Assembly (NCBI GenBank): GCA_963814315.1
Contig: CAWFCG010000003.1
Coordinates: 1,116,001 to 1,180,000, forward strand
DNA length: 64,000 nucleotides
Direction of reading: 5' to 3'
DNA from: JAFMJV01 sp963814315
GTDB lineage: Bacteria > Chloroflexota > Limnocylindria > Limnocylindrales > CSP1-4
Part shown: piece after piece, positions 35,528-44,064 of the stretch
How positions within the stretch are numbered: the stretch's first letter is position 1
Layout of the letters: every line of letters starts with the position of its first letter
Program-made: the position numbers and the translations under genes
The notes under the pieces: model-generated
The model's database searches: none
The model's input: only the letters and a program-made list of their open reading frames with translations
Told to the model about the DNA's origin: nothing

Positions 35528-38500
35528 TCAACCCAGGCGTCGCATGCCGGCGTGGCCCAGCTGCCGGACACCATCGGGATGGTCCGGCCCACCCCGAGCT
35601 CGGCAGACCTCCACCAAGGGCCGGATGCGACCAGCCACCAGGTTGATGACGCCCGCGTCCACTTGCAGGTTACCCTCCACGTAGAGCAGCGCATGCCGCC
35701 GAACGACCCCACGAAGCCGACCCCACGTTCGCGGCCACAGCGTCACGTTGACCATGCCGGACTCATCCTCGAGTGCGAGAAAGACCGTGCCCTTGGCGGT
35801 CATGGGGTGCTGCCGCGTGACCACCAGACCACCGATGGCGACGCGACCCGGCCGTCGGTCGGCCAGCTCCCCCAGCGTCAATGCGCCCAACTCCAGGAGC
35901 GCTGGCCGGTACAGCTCCATGACCTGGTGGCGCACATCGAGCGAGAGGATGGCATAGGCATCGCCCAGCCGCTCCAGCTCCGTCGGCGGCGGCAGCGCTG
36001 GTGCCGCGGTCGGCGGCAGGCGGATGTCCAGCGGCCGCCCCCGAGCCGTCCGCGAGCCGAGCGACCGACCGCCAGCCCGGCCGCGCGCCGCACCCGCCAC
36101 CTCACGCAGCTGCCATAGTGCCTCCCGACGGGGTTGTCCCAGCGAGTCCAGCGCGCCGGCGCGGATGAGCCGCTCGGTGACCTCCTCGGATAGGTCGGTG
36201 CGCGCCACCAGGTCCGCCAGCGATCGGAACGGACCCTCATGGGCGCGAGCAGCATCAACCAGCTCGCCTTCCGCCTCACCGATGCCCTTCACCAGGTGCA
36301 ACCCCAGGCGAATGCCGTAGCCACGCGCCGACGGAGCTGCGAACTGGTCGCGAGCTTCCTCGCCTGGTACCACCACTGCCGACGATGCCACCACGCCGGG
36401 CCGCCGCTCGATGTCCGTCCCGGGTGGCAGCGGCGAGCCGGGCAGCCCCACCCATTCGGTAGCGCTGCGATAGCGGCCGGCATTGATGTCCACCGGCAGC
36501 ACCGCCACGCCGTGGCGCTTGGCGTCGTTGATGAGCACCTCGACCGGATAGAAACCCATGGGCTGGGCGTTGATGAGCCCGGTCAAGAACTGTGCCGGAT
36601 AGAACAGCTTGAGGAAGGCCGATTCGTACGCCGTCCGCGCGAAGGCCGCGGCATGGCTCTTGTTGAAACCGAAGCTGGCGAAGCCGGCGACCTTGCCGAA
36701 CAGCTCCTCCGCCCGGTCACGGGTGAGCCCGCTGGTCTCGACACAGCCGTCCACGAAGCCGGTGTGCAGCTTCTCCATCTCCTTGCTGGAGCGCCAGGTG
36801 CCCATGGCTCGGCGGAAACCGTCCGAATCGGCCGCACTGAAGCCGGCCACCTCGATGGCGATCTTCATGACCTGCTCCTGGTAGAGGATCACGCCCAGTG
36901 TCTCAGCCAGGATCGGCTCAAGGCTCGGATGCAGGTACGTCACGGCCTCAAGACCCTGCCGACGGCGTAGGTAGGGGTGTACGGCATCACCCTGGATGGG
37001 CCCAGGACGGATGATGGCCACCTCCACCACCAGGTCGTCGAGCGTCTGGGGCCGGCTTTTGGGCAGCGTCTGCATCTGCGCGCGTGACTCGATCTGGAAG
37101 ACGCCCACCGTGTCCGCCGCGCAGATCATGCGAAAGACCTCCTCGATGTCCTCCGGCAGCCGGTCGAGGTCAAGGCACACCGCACAGTCGGCCTTGATGT
37201 CACGCAGGGCGTCGTCGATGGCGCTGAGCATGCGCAATCCCAGCAGGTCGAGCTTGATGAGCTTCATCGTCTCCACATCGCGCTTGTCGAACTGGACGAC
37301 GACACGGCCGGGCATGGTGGCGTGCTCGAGCGGCGCGATGTCCACCAGCGGCGCACCGGTCACGAGCATGCCACCGACGTGGATGGAGAGATGGCGCGGC
37401 CGACCGTCGATGCGAGCACACAGCTCCAGCCAGCGGTCCCACGGCGAGAGGCCCAGCGTGGAACCTCGGTGTCGCGGCGGCAGCGGGTCCAGCTCGATGG
37501 CACCCACGCTGGTGGCGAGGATGCGACGCTCCGGCTGAGCATCCTCATCACTCCCCTGCCCCAGCGACGCCAGCGCCAGCCGTCGCTCCGGTCCGTGGCG
37601 CAGGAAGTGCTCGCTCGCGGGCGTGTCGCCGGGGCCGCCTTCGTCGTCGGTCGGACCCGGCCGCAAGTCACTGATGGGCGCCAAGCGGCGCGACACCGGC
37701 CCCGGGCGGCGCAACTCGCCCATGTCATCGAGCAAGCGCCGCACGTTCGCCCCGCTCTCGGCCGGCTCGGCGAAGAACTCGGCGAAACCCCCGTCGGCCT
37801 CCAGGTCTCGTCGCACCATCACCGAGTCATAGGTCTCAAGGGCCTTGGCCACGCGATCGACCAGTGGCCGCGGAAAGCCCATTGCATAGCCCACTTCACG
37901 CACCGCCGAACGCGCCCGGTAGGTGACGATGTTGCAGACCATGCCGGTGTGCTCGGGGCCGTAGCGCTCGTAGACGTACTGGATCACTTCCTCGCGCCGC
38001 GACGAGGCGAAGTCGATATCCACGTCCGGGTAGGTGGTGCGACCCTCGTTGATGAAGCGCTCGAAGAGCAGCTCGTGGCGGATGGGGTCAACGCGCGTGA
38101 TGCCCAGGGCGTAAGCCACGATCGAAATCGCCGGCGCTGCCGCGACCCTGTGCGGGGATGCCACGCTCACGGGCGAAGCGCATGAGGTCCCAGCAGATGA
38201 GGAAGAACTCGGCCAGGCCGGTGCGCTCGATGACCTCCAGCTCGTGCGCCATCTGCTTGAGCGCACGCGGCGTGATGGGGTGGTAGCGCGCCCGCACGCC
38301 GTCATGGCAGAGACGCTCGAGGTACGAGAAGGGTGTCTCGCCGCCGGGCACCGCGAAACCGGGAAAGCGATAGCGCTCGAACTCCAGTGACACCTGGCAG
38401 CGTTGCGCGACCTCTCCAGCACGCTTGATGCCGTCGAGCCAGGCGTGACGCACCAGCGGATAAGGGTCCGAGCCCGGTGGCAGCGCCGCCATCTCCGAGC

Positions 38501-39389
38501 CGCTCTTGAGCGCGTACTCGGCATTGGGCCGGCGCAGGTGGGCGGAGGCGTCAAGGTCCTGTCCGTGGCGGATGGACACCAGCACGTCCTGCAGCTCGCG
38601 GTCGGAGCGCAGCGCGTAGTGAGCGTCGTTGGTGACGACCGTGGGCAGGCCGGCGGCATGCGCCAGGCGTGCCAACTCCGCAATGAGCCAGTCGTCGTCA
38701 GGCAGGAGATGGTGCTGCAGCTCCACGTAGAGCGCATCGCCATCGACAAGGGACGACAACCGACTCAATGCTCGCGCTGCGCCTTCCCGATCACCTGCCA
38801 GCAGGCGCCGGGACAGTTCACCGTGACGGCAGCCAGTGAGCACGATGAGGCCAGCACGATGCTGTTCCAGCAGCCCATGGCTGAAGCGCGGCACGCCCTT
38901 GGATCCCGCAAGGTGAGCGGCGCTGGTGAGCCGGCAGAGGTTGGCATAGCCGTCTTGGTCCTGTGCCAACAGGGTCAGGTGCGGACCCAGCTCGCGCGGT
39001 CGGACACCGCGCAAGTCCTCGCGGCGCGGCTCACGATGGCCCGGTGGTCGCTGCCGCGCCACGCTCGGTCGAACGGGCTCCCCTGCCTTCGCATCGGCCG
39101 GCGCGAGCTCGCGAGCACGCCCTTTCCGACGCCGTGGGGGCACCACCAGCCCGTGTGGATCGTGCGCCACAGCATCGAGCAGCTCGATCTCCATGCCCAC
39201 CACCGCATGCAGGCTGGCTTCACGTGCGGCGGCCGAGAACCGCACCGCTCCGTAGAGGCCCCCGTGGTCAGTGACCGCGAGCCCGGACAAGCCCAGTTCC
39301 ACGGCACGTTCGACCAGGTCATCTGCCGGCGAGGCCCCGTCGAGGAACGAGAAGTCGGTATGGCAGTGCAACTCCGCGAAGGTGGACAT
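35528..39389 (-). pseudogene. dnaE2: Error-prone DNA polymerase DnaE2, one frameshift
   Basis: Catalytic C-family polymerase of the SOS mutasome. N-terminal frame (ATG 39389 to 38088): PHP domain ELHCHTDFSFLDGAS, VTDHGGLYGAV, VTNDAHYALRSD, up to LMRFARERGIPAQGRGSA. C-terminal frame (to 35528): SIVAYALGITRVDPIRHELLFERFINEGR, catalytic aspartates in YPDVDIDF, KLDLLGLRMLSAIDDAL, FNKSHAAAFA, and the OB fold GTVFLALEDESGMVNVTLWP. The shift is at the AAA at 38125-38127; deleting one A gives an uninterrupted GRGSAGDSIVAYALG. With the shift the enzyme would stop before the active site. A LexA box precedes the gene. Confidence 0.88.
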
Positions 39390-39402
39390 CACCAGAGCGA
39401 TG

Positions 39403-39420
39403 ATAGAACATCTGTTCTAT
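39403..39420. promoter_or_regulatory. LexA (SOS) box between dnaE2 and the M23-like gene
   Basis: ATAGAACATCTGTTCTAT, an 18-base palindrome with core GAAC-ATCT-GTTC, the Gram-positive/actinobacterial LexA consensus form. It lies 14 bases before the dnaE2 ATG and overlaps a TATCAT -10-like box on the minus strand (39400-39405). The M23-like gene starts 62 bases away on the other strand and could share control. Confidence 0.92.
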
Positions 39421-39481
39421 TCCATGGGAGCCCTGGCGGGCCTGTGGTGCGTTCGGTCAACACCCGCCGCGGTGAGTGGCT

Positions 39482-40390
39482 ATGATGCGAATCGTGGCAG
39501 ACAGGGGCCTTCAAGCGTACGCCGTGCCCTCGGCGCGAGCGGGCCAGACTTCAGACCCCGCTGTGCGCCGTGATGCCCTATCCGGGCTGATGACGGGTGG
39601 TTTTCTGTTGGCTGTCATCGCCACCGTCCTGGCCATCATCATCGCCGCGCCCCAGTACGCTGAGCCGGCCGACGATACCGCCCTCATCGCTGCCAGCGGT
39701 GATCCCGTCGCTGATGCTTCCGCCCCGCCTGTCCTCGCCACGGCCGCGTTGATGACATCGGACCCGCCGACGGAGCTCAAGGGCTATCGCTGGCCGGTGC
39801 GCGGCGGCCAGATCAACAAGAACTACGGGGAGGACACGGCCGGGCGCTTCGAGATCGGCGGCCAGCGAGTCCATGACGGCATCGTCATCACCTGGTTCGA
39901 GGGCGCGCCGGTCAAGGCCGCTCACGCGGGCAAGGTGCTTGCCGCCGGCCCCGATTGGGTGGCTGAGGCCGGCTATGAAGGCTCGGTCGATCCCGTCCTC
40001 CGGCGCTACGAGAAGCAACTGAAGAAGCACAAAAAGCAAGGCCGGGAAGCTGACGAGTTCCCACTTGGTATCGTCATCGATGACGGCAACGGCTATCGCA
40101 GCATCTACACGGAACTGCAGGACCTCGGTGTCAAGGCTGATGATGAGGTCAAGGCCGGCCAGACCATCGGTGGCATGGCACGGGCCGAGGGCAAGCAGAT
40201 GACGCGCTACCGCCTGGTGCGCATGGACGGACCCCTGATGACGGTGCACAAGTCCGACCGCAAGCTGGGCTACCCAGACCTCGCGCGCGAACGGGTCGAC
40301 CCCTTGGCCGTGTTCAAGCTCGATGCCAAGAAGATGCCCGAGCTGAAGGGCAAGCGACCGACCGATCCGCCGCACCTCTCCGACTACTAG
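39482..40390 (+). CDS. Degenerate M23 (LytM-like) peptidase-fold membrane protein
   Basis: A 302-residue protein with one transmembrane helix (LMTGGFLLAVIATVLAIIIAAP, about 38-60) and an external domain. YRWPVRGGQINKNYGEDTAGRFEIGGQRVHDGIVITWFEGAPVKAAHAGKVLAAG and later GIVIDDGNGYRSIYTELQDLGVKADDEVKAGQTIGGM follow the LytM/M23 beta fold. The HxxxD motif is only partly kept (VHDGIVI) and the HxH motif (normally YxHL) reads YTEL, so zinc ligands are lost and it is probably non-catalytic, like amidase activators EnvC/NlpD. It lies inside the mutasome locus beside a LexA box. Confidence 0.75.
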   Translation: MMRIVADRGLQAYAVPSARAGQTSDPAVRRDALSGLMTGGFLLAVIATVLAIIIAAPQYAEPADDTALIAASGDPVADASAPPVLATAALMTSDPPTELKGYRWPVRGGQINKNYGEDTAGRFEIGGQRVHDGIVITWFEGAPVKAAHAGKVLAAGPDWVAEAGYEGSVDPVLRRYEKQLKKHKKQGREADEFPLGIVIDDGNGYRSIYTELQDLGVKADDEVKAGQTIGGMARAEGKQMTRYRLVRMDGPLMTVHKSDRKLGYPDLARERVDPLAVFKLDAKKMPELKGKRPTDPPHLSDY

Positions 40391-40427
40391 CGCAGGGCCA
40401 CGGGCCGGGCTGCATCGTGATAGCCGA

Positions 40428-40676
40428 TCAGTCATACAGGCGTTCCAGGTGCCATGAGCCGTCGGTGCCGTCGCGATAGACCAGCGCCAGCAGGCGTGGC
40501 CCCACGACCTTGAAATAGTCGCGCACCAGTGGCTGACGCCACCAGGCCTCCTCGATGCGCCAGTGGTTGCACGTCTCCACCGGCTCGCGCACACCCGGCC
40601 AGCGCAACCTGATGGGCCAGCCACGATCGTCAGTCTCCACCTCGATGGCAGGGTGCTGGCCCAACAGGCGGGTCAC
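40428..40676 (-). CDS. DUF6504-like mutasome-associated protein
   Basis: An 82-residue protein starting MTRLLGQHPAIEVETDDRGWPIRLRWPG and ending GSWHLERLYD, with VETCNHWRIEEAWWRQPLVRDYFKVV in the middle. This Trp/Arg-rich pattern is the DUF6504 type often found after imuB. Its ATG overlaps the imuB stop by four bases. It has no known activity; co-translation with ImuB suggests a structural part of the mutasome. Confidence 0.8.
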   Translation of the reverse strand: MTRLLGQHPAIEVETDDRGWPIRLRWPGVREPVETCNHWRIEEAWWRQPLVRDYFKVVGPRLLALVYRDGTDGSWHLERLYD

Positions 40677-41902
40677 GATTCGACCGCTTCATGCCACTCG
40701 AAGCGCTGCTCCGCGACGAGCGACTCCGTATCGGCGCTGACCGCGCGCAGGATGCGATCGGTACCGAAGCGGATGGCGAGGCTGGCCAGCTGCCACTCCA
40801 GGCGAGCGGCATGCGCACCCTGACGGCTGAACAGCGTCAGCTGCTGACCAGCCTCCGGCGCGGTGCCGTCCAGCTCCAGCGCCAGCCGCTCCACCGGCGC
40901 CGACGGTGGCGCCGCTTCCAGTCGAGCCAGCAGCAGCCGCTCCAGCAGCTCAGCCGCGGCAGACGGCTCCGGCAGTGCCTGGCGATACTCCAGCGTCCGC
41001 GGCTCCGTCGCTGATGCCGGCCGGTCCAGCGTGAGCGTCAACGACGCCCGAGCGGCACCGGCGCCACGTGCCGACAGTTGCTCGCAGAGCGTGCCGCAGA
41101 GGTGGTGCAGCACGAAGCGCAGCGGCTCCAGCTCGTCCGCTGGCGGGTCCAGCTCCACGTCCGCGGACAGGCGCTCCAGCGGGCGGCGCGGTCGCAGTGG
41201 GCGGCCATCCATGCCACGCACGAGGTCGTGCAGCTCTGCGCCGGGCGCGCCGAATCGCGCTACCACGGCCGAGTGATCGAGCGCCGCCAGCTGTCCCATC
41301 GTGGTGAGGCCCAGCACACGCAGGCGTTCCTGTACCGCGCCATCCGCCGGCAGCAGCGTCAGCGGCAACGGCGCCAGGAAGGCCGCCTCCTCTCGCCGGC
41401 CACCCAGTGGGATAGCAGGGGCGCCGATGCGTGCTGCCACGCCCGCCCCGAAACGGGTGTTGCCGATGCTCACACGTGGCGCGCCCGGCAGCAGCGGCGC
41501 CAAGATTGTCAGGGCACGCGCCACCAGCGCAGGCTCATCGCCCCACAGCCGGCTGAGACCCTCGATGCCGATGTAGACACGGCCGAAGGCCGGGTGTGCC
41601 GGATCCACCTCCCCTTCCACGGCTGGGGCGAGGGCGTTCAGTGCCTCCAGCGCGGCTTCGAAGGGGTCAGCCAGTGCCGCCACATCCAAGGGCACGAACT
41701 GCGCCTCCGGAACGAGGCTGTGTGCGGTACCCAGCGGCTGTCCGCGGCGCACACCCAGCGCGCCAGCGGCCGGGCTACGGTCGAGTACGTGACCCGGATC
41801 CCAGGGCCGTCCGCCCAGCACGACCGCCTCTTCCGGCTCGGGGTCACGGCCCAGCGCCAATCGCAACGGCAGGTGCGGCCAGTCCAGGTACAGCAAGCGC
41901 AT
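40673..41902 (-). CDS. imuB: ImuB, Y-family polymerase-like mutasome subunit
   Basis: A 409-residue Y-family protein. The opening LLYLDWPHLPLRLAL replaces the catalytic DxD of DinB, and the second acidic pair (SxDE) is replaced by VYIGIEGLSRLWG, so it should be inactive as a polymerase, as known for ImuB. It keeps the helix-hairpin-helix region (LRVLGLTTMGQLAALDHSAVVARFGAPGAELHDLVRGMD) and the little-finger region. In studied bacteria ImuB binds the sliding clamp and recruits DnaE2 and ImuA. It follows imuA by 33 bases. Confidence 0.9.
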   Translation of the reverse strand: MRLLYLDWPHLPLRLALGRDPEPEEAVVLGGRPWDPGHVLDRSPAAGALGVRRGQPLGTAHSLVPEAQFVPLDVAALADPFEAALEALNALAPAVEGEVDPAHPAFGRVYIGIEGLSRLWGDEPALVARALTILAPLLPGAPRVSIGNTRFGAGVAARIGAPAIPLGGRREEAAFLAPLPLTLLPADGAVQERLRVLGLTTMGQLAALDHSAVVARFGAPGAELHDLVRGMDGRPLRPRRPLERLSADVELDPPADELEPLRFVLHHLCGTLCEQLSARGAGAARASLTLTLDRPASATEPRTLEYRQALPEPSAAAELLERLLLARLEAAPPSAPVERLALELDGTAPEAGQQLTLFSRQGAHAARLEWQLASLAIRFGTDRILRAVSADTESLVAEQRFEWHEAVES

Positions 41903-41935
41903 GACTCGATCGATAGCGCGTCCGCGAGCCCGCGG

Positions 41936-42928
41936 TCACACCACGACCAGGCGAGGCTTCGGTCGCTCTGGCTGTTCCGGGCGCTGCGGCCGCACCTGGC
42001 GCTCAGGTCGCCCCAGCAGAACCTCCGGCCCCGGTAGGCTCAGCGTGTCGGCCGCTGTCCCACCCGCTGCCAGCCGCCCGGTGGCCACTGCCCGCTCACC
42101 CTCTCCCAGATAGTGGATGTCCAGGTCCACGCTGCGACCCGGTGGCCCGTAGCGATTCTTGGCCACCGCCACGGCCGTACGCTGCCCCACCACGTCCCGC
42201 CCCAACCGGAGCCAGGCCTTCCGCTCCAGCTCCAGCCGCAAGCTGGTACTGCTCGCCAGGGCCGCCCCTAGCGAGCCGGCCAGCGAGGCCGGCTCCAGCA
42301 GGATAAGGCGAGCACCGACGCGACGGGCATGGGCCGCCAGGCGGCGCAGCTGATCCTCCAAGGGTGCGCGCGAACGAGCCGGCAGATCCACCACCAGCAG
42401 ACCCACGCAGCGTCCTGTTAGCAGCACGCCTGCCAGGCTGAGGCCCTCCTGGACGCTAGCCGGGCGGATGACCAGCAGCCAGCGTAGGTCCACACCGCGA
42501 CCGACGGCATCCACGGGGTCGAAAGCGCGGCCCAGGTCCAGCCAGGCCACGATGTCTCCACCTGCCTGGGCCTCCGCCGCGCAGCGCAGTGCCAGCGTGG
42601 TCTTGCCGCTCGACGGCCCACCGCGGACCGCCACGCTGGCCTCCACCGGCAGCCCGGATGGGCCCAGGATGGCGTCCAGAGCCGGGAAGCCGGTGGAGAT
42701 GACACCCGCGGTGGGCGCAACAGCTGGCTCACCGGTCGGCTGCGGTGCCCCCGGACCGGGATCCGGCAGCACCGCGAGAGCGAGAGCACCATGGACGGCC
42801 GAAGCCCCCTGGCCGACTGCTGTTGCCGACCCGACCGGGCGACCATCACCCAGCCGGATCGCCGCACTACCCCAGCGGGTCTGGAGGGTGGCAAGGGCAC
42901 TGTTCAGGGGCTGGGATGACCGTTCCAT
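41936..42928 (-). CDS. imuA: ImuA, RecA-like mutasome protein
   Basis: A RecA-fold protein of about 330 residues. Walker A GGPSSGKTTLALRCA, then WLDLGRAFDPVDAVGRGVDLRWLLVIRPASVQEGLSLAGVLL and Walker B-like VGLLVVDLPA. A Pro/Arg-rich tail ends RPKPRLVVV. The frame reaches an ATG at 42943, but that codon lies within the predicted -10 box; the ATG at 42928 (MERSSQPLN) is preferred, which would make the mRNA nearly leaderless. First gene of imuA-imuB-DUF6504, behind a LexA box. Confidence 0.85.
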   Translation of the reverse strand: MERSSQPLNSALATLQTRWGSAAIRLGDGRPVGSATAVGQGASAVHGALALAVLPDPGPGAPQPTGEPAVAPTAGVISTGFPALDAILGPSGLPVEASVAVRGGPSSGKTTLALRCAAEAQAGGDIVAWLDLGRAFDPVDAVGRGVDLRWLLVIRPASVQEGLSLAGVLLTGRCVGLLVVDLPARSRAPLEDQLRRLAAHARRVGARLILLEPASLAGSLGAALASSTSLRLELERKAWLRLGRDVVGQRTAVAVAKNRYGPPGRSVDLDIHYLGEGERAVATGRLAAGGTAADTLSLPGPEVLLGRPERQVRPQRPEQPERPKPRLVVV

Positions 42929-42938
42929 GGCCCGGCGA

Positions 42939-42967
42939 ATCATCGAACATCTGTTCTAATCTGTCAA
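42939..42967 (-). promoter_or_regulatory. SOS promoter of imuA-imuB with LexA box between -35 and -10
   Basis: On the minus strand TTGACA (42962-42967), 17 bases, GATGAT (42939-42944, 4 of 6). The spacer carries GAACATCTGTTC (42945-42956), the same 12-base LexA core found before dnaE2. LexA bound there would block RNA polymerase directly. Confidence 0.85.
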
Positions 42968-42973
42968 GTGTCA
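42961..42973. repeat. 13-bp repeat CTGTCAAGTGTCA, copy 1
   Basis: CTGTCAAGTGTCA followed by GGCGCT, next to the imuA promoter and overlapping its -35 box. An identical 13-mer stands at 43236-43248. It contains two TGTCA half-sites 7 bases apart, a layout seen in response-regulator targets (inference). Confidence 0.8.
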
Positions 42974-43235
42974 GGCGCTACCTTTGAACGGCGCGGCCAT
43001 GTCGGGTAAGCCATCCCGGCCGTGGGGCACTCAGCCTTGGCCCGTGGGGCGGGTCATCGGACGGAGCAAGCGGTCGTCCTACCCACCCGGGGGCATGGGA
43101 CGACGACTCGGTGGGCCGCTGCGGTCCCCGGCTCCGCTGGTTCACCCGTGGGGTGGGTCAACGGTGACAACTTGGCGCCTCGGGCGCTCGGTGACTTGAC
43201 CCACGATGCGCTTGGCGGACAAAGTGACTGTCGCA
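42974..43235. other. Intergenic region between imuA and the response regulator
   Basis: About 260 bases with no reading frame I can support. It carries divergent control DNA for imuA and the two-component system; a TTGACC hexamer lies near 43196-43201. GC-rich inverted segments (for example CCACCCGGGGGCATGG near 43083) could fold but match no known riboswitch. Confidence 0.5.
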
Positions 43236-43248
43236 CTGTCAAGTGTCA
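43236..43248. repeat. 13-bp repeat CTGTCAAGTGTCA, copy 2
   Basis: Same 13-mer as at 42961, here followed by CGGCGCTGTCACCGGTGAC. A third TGTCA falls 11 bases after the second, the usual pitch for OmpR-type direct repeats. It is 40 bases before the response-regulator ATG, so autoregulation is plausible. Confidence 0.8.
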
Positions 43249-43287
43249 CGGCGCTGTCACCGGTGACCGCCAGACTGCAGCGCTAGC

Positions 43288-44064
43288 ATGAACGTCCTGA
43301 TGCCCACACCCAAGCCCAACGCCGAGCTCGTCCCCACCACGCGTCCCGTCCTGGTCGTTGATGACGACCGCAAGATCGTGGCGCTGGTGCGCGCGTACCT
43401 GGAGCGTGAGGGCTTCCGCGTCATCGTCGCCTACGACGGCCGCGAGGCCCTACGCCAGGCCCGCAAGGGAGAGCCAGCACTCATCGTGCTGGACCTGATG
43501 CTGCCGGAGATCGACGGTTTTGAAGTCATGCGTCTCCTGCGCGCCGAAAGCGACGTGCCGGTGCTCATGCTGAGCGCGCGCAGCTCATTGCCCGAACGCA
43601 TCATCGGGCTGGAGAAAGGTGCCGACGACTACCTCCCCAAGCCTTTCAGCCCAGCCGAGCTGGTGGTGCGCGTGAAGGCCATCCTGCGTCGCATCGACAA
43701 GCCGGGCGGTACCGCGATGGTCAAGCCGACCGCCTCCACGCTTACCCAGCACGACCTGGTCATCGACACCGAGCGCTACGAGGTCCGTCGCGGCGATCAG
43801 CTGGTGCCGCTCACGCCGGTCGAATTCAAGCTGCTGGTGACCCTGGTGGCAGCCGATGGCCGAGCCCTCACACGTGACCAGCTGCTCGATGCGGTCTACG
43901 GCTCCGATGACAGCGACGTGCTCGACCGCACCATCGACGTCCACATCGGCCGCCTGCGCGAGAAACTGGGTGACGATGTCGAGCAGCCGCGCTACGTCAT
44001 GACCGTCCGCGGCGTGGGCTACCGAGCCGCCCCGCCAATCTCAGAAACGTCGTCACGGACATGA
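43288..44064 (+). CDS. OmpR/PhoB-family response regulator
   Basis: A 258-residue two-domain regulator. Receiver: PVLVVDDDRKIVALVRAYLE with the acidic pocket, phospho-acceptor Asp in LIVLDLMLPEIDGFEV, and the conserved Lys in ADDYLPKPFSPAEL. DNA-binding winged helix: VPLTPVEFKLLVTLVAADGRALTRDQLLDAVYGSDDSDVLDRTIDVHIGRLREKLGDDVEQPRYVMTVRGVGYR. Its stop overlaps the kinase ATG by four bases. Stimulus unknown. Direct TGTCA repeats before the gene may be its own site. Confidence 0.96.
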   Translation: MNVLMPTPKPNAELVPTTRPVLVVDDDRKIVALVRAYLEREGFRVIVAYDGREALRQARKGEPALIVLDLMLPEIDGFEVMRLLRAESDVPVLMLSARSSLPERIIGLEKGADDYLPKPFSPAELVVRVKAILRRIDKPGGTAMVKPTASTLTQHDLVIDTERYEVRRGDQLVPLTPVEFKLLVTLVAADGRALTRDQLLDAVYGSDDSDVLDRTIDVHIGRLREKLGDDVEQPRYVMTVRGVGYRAAPPISETSSRT

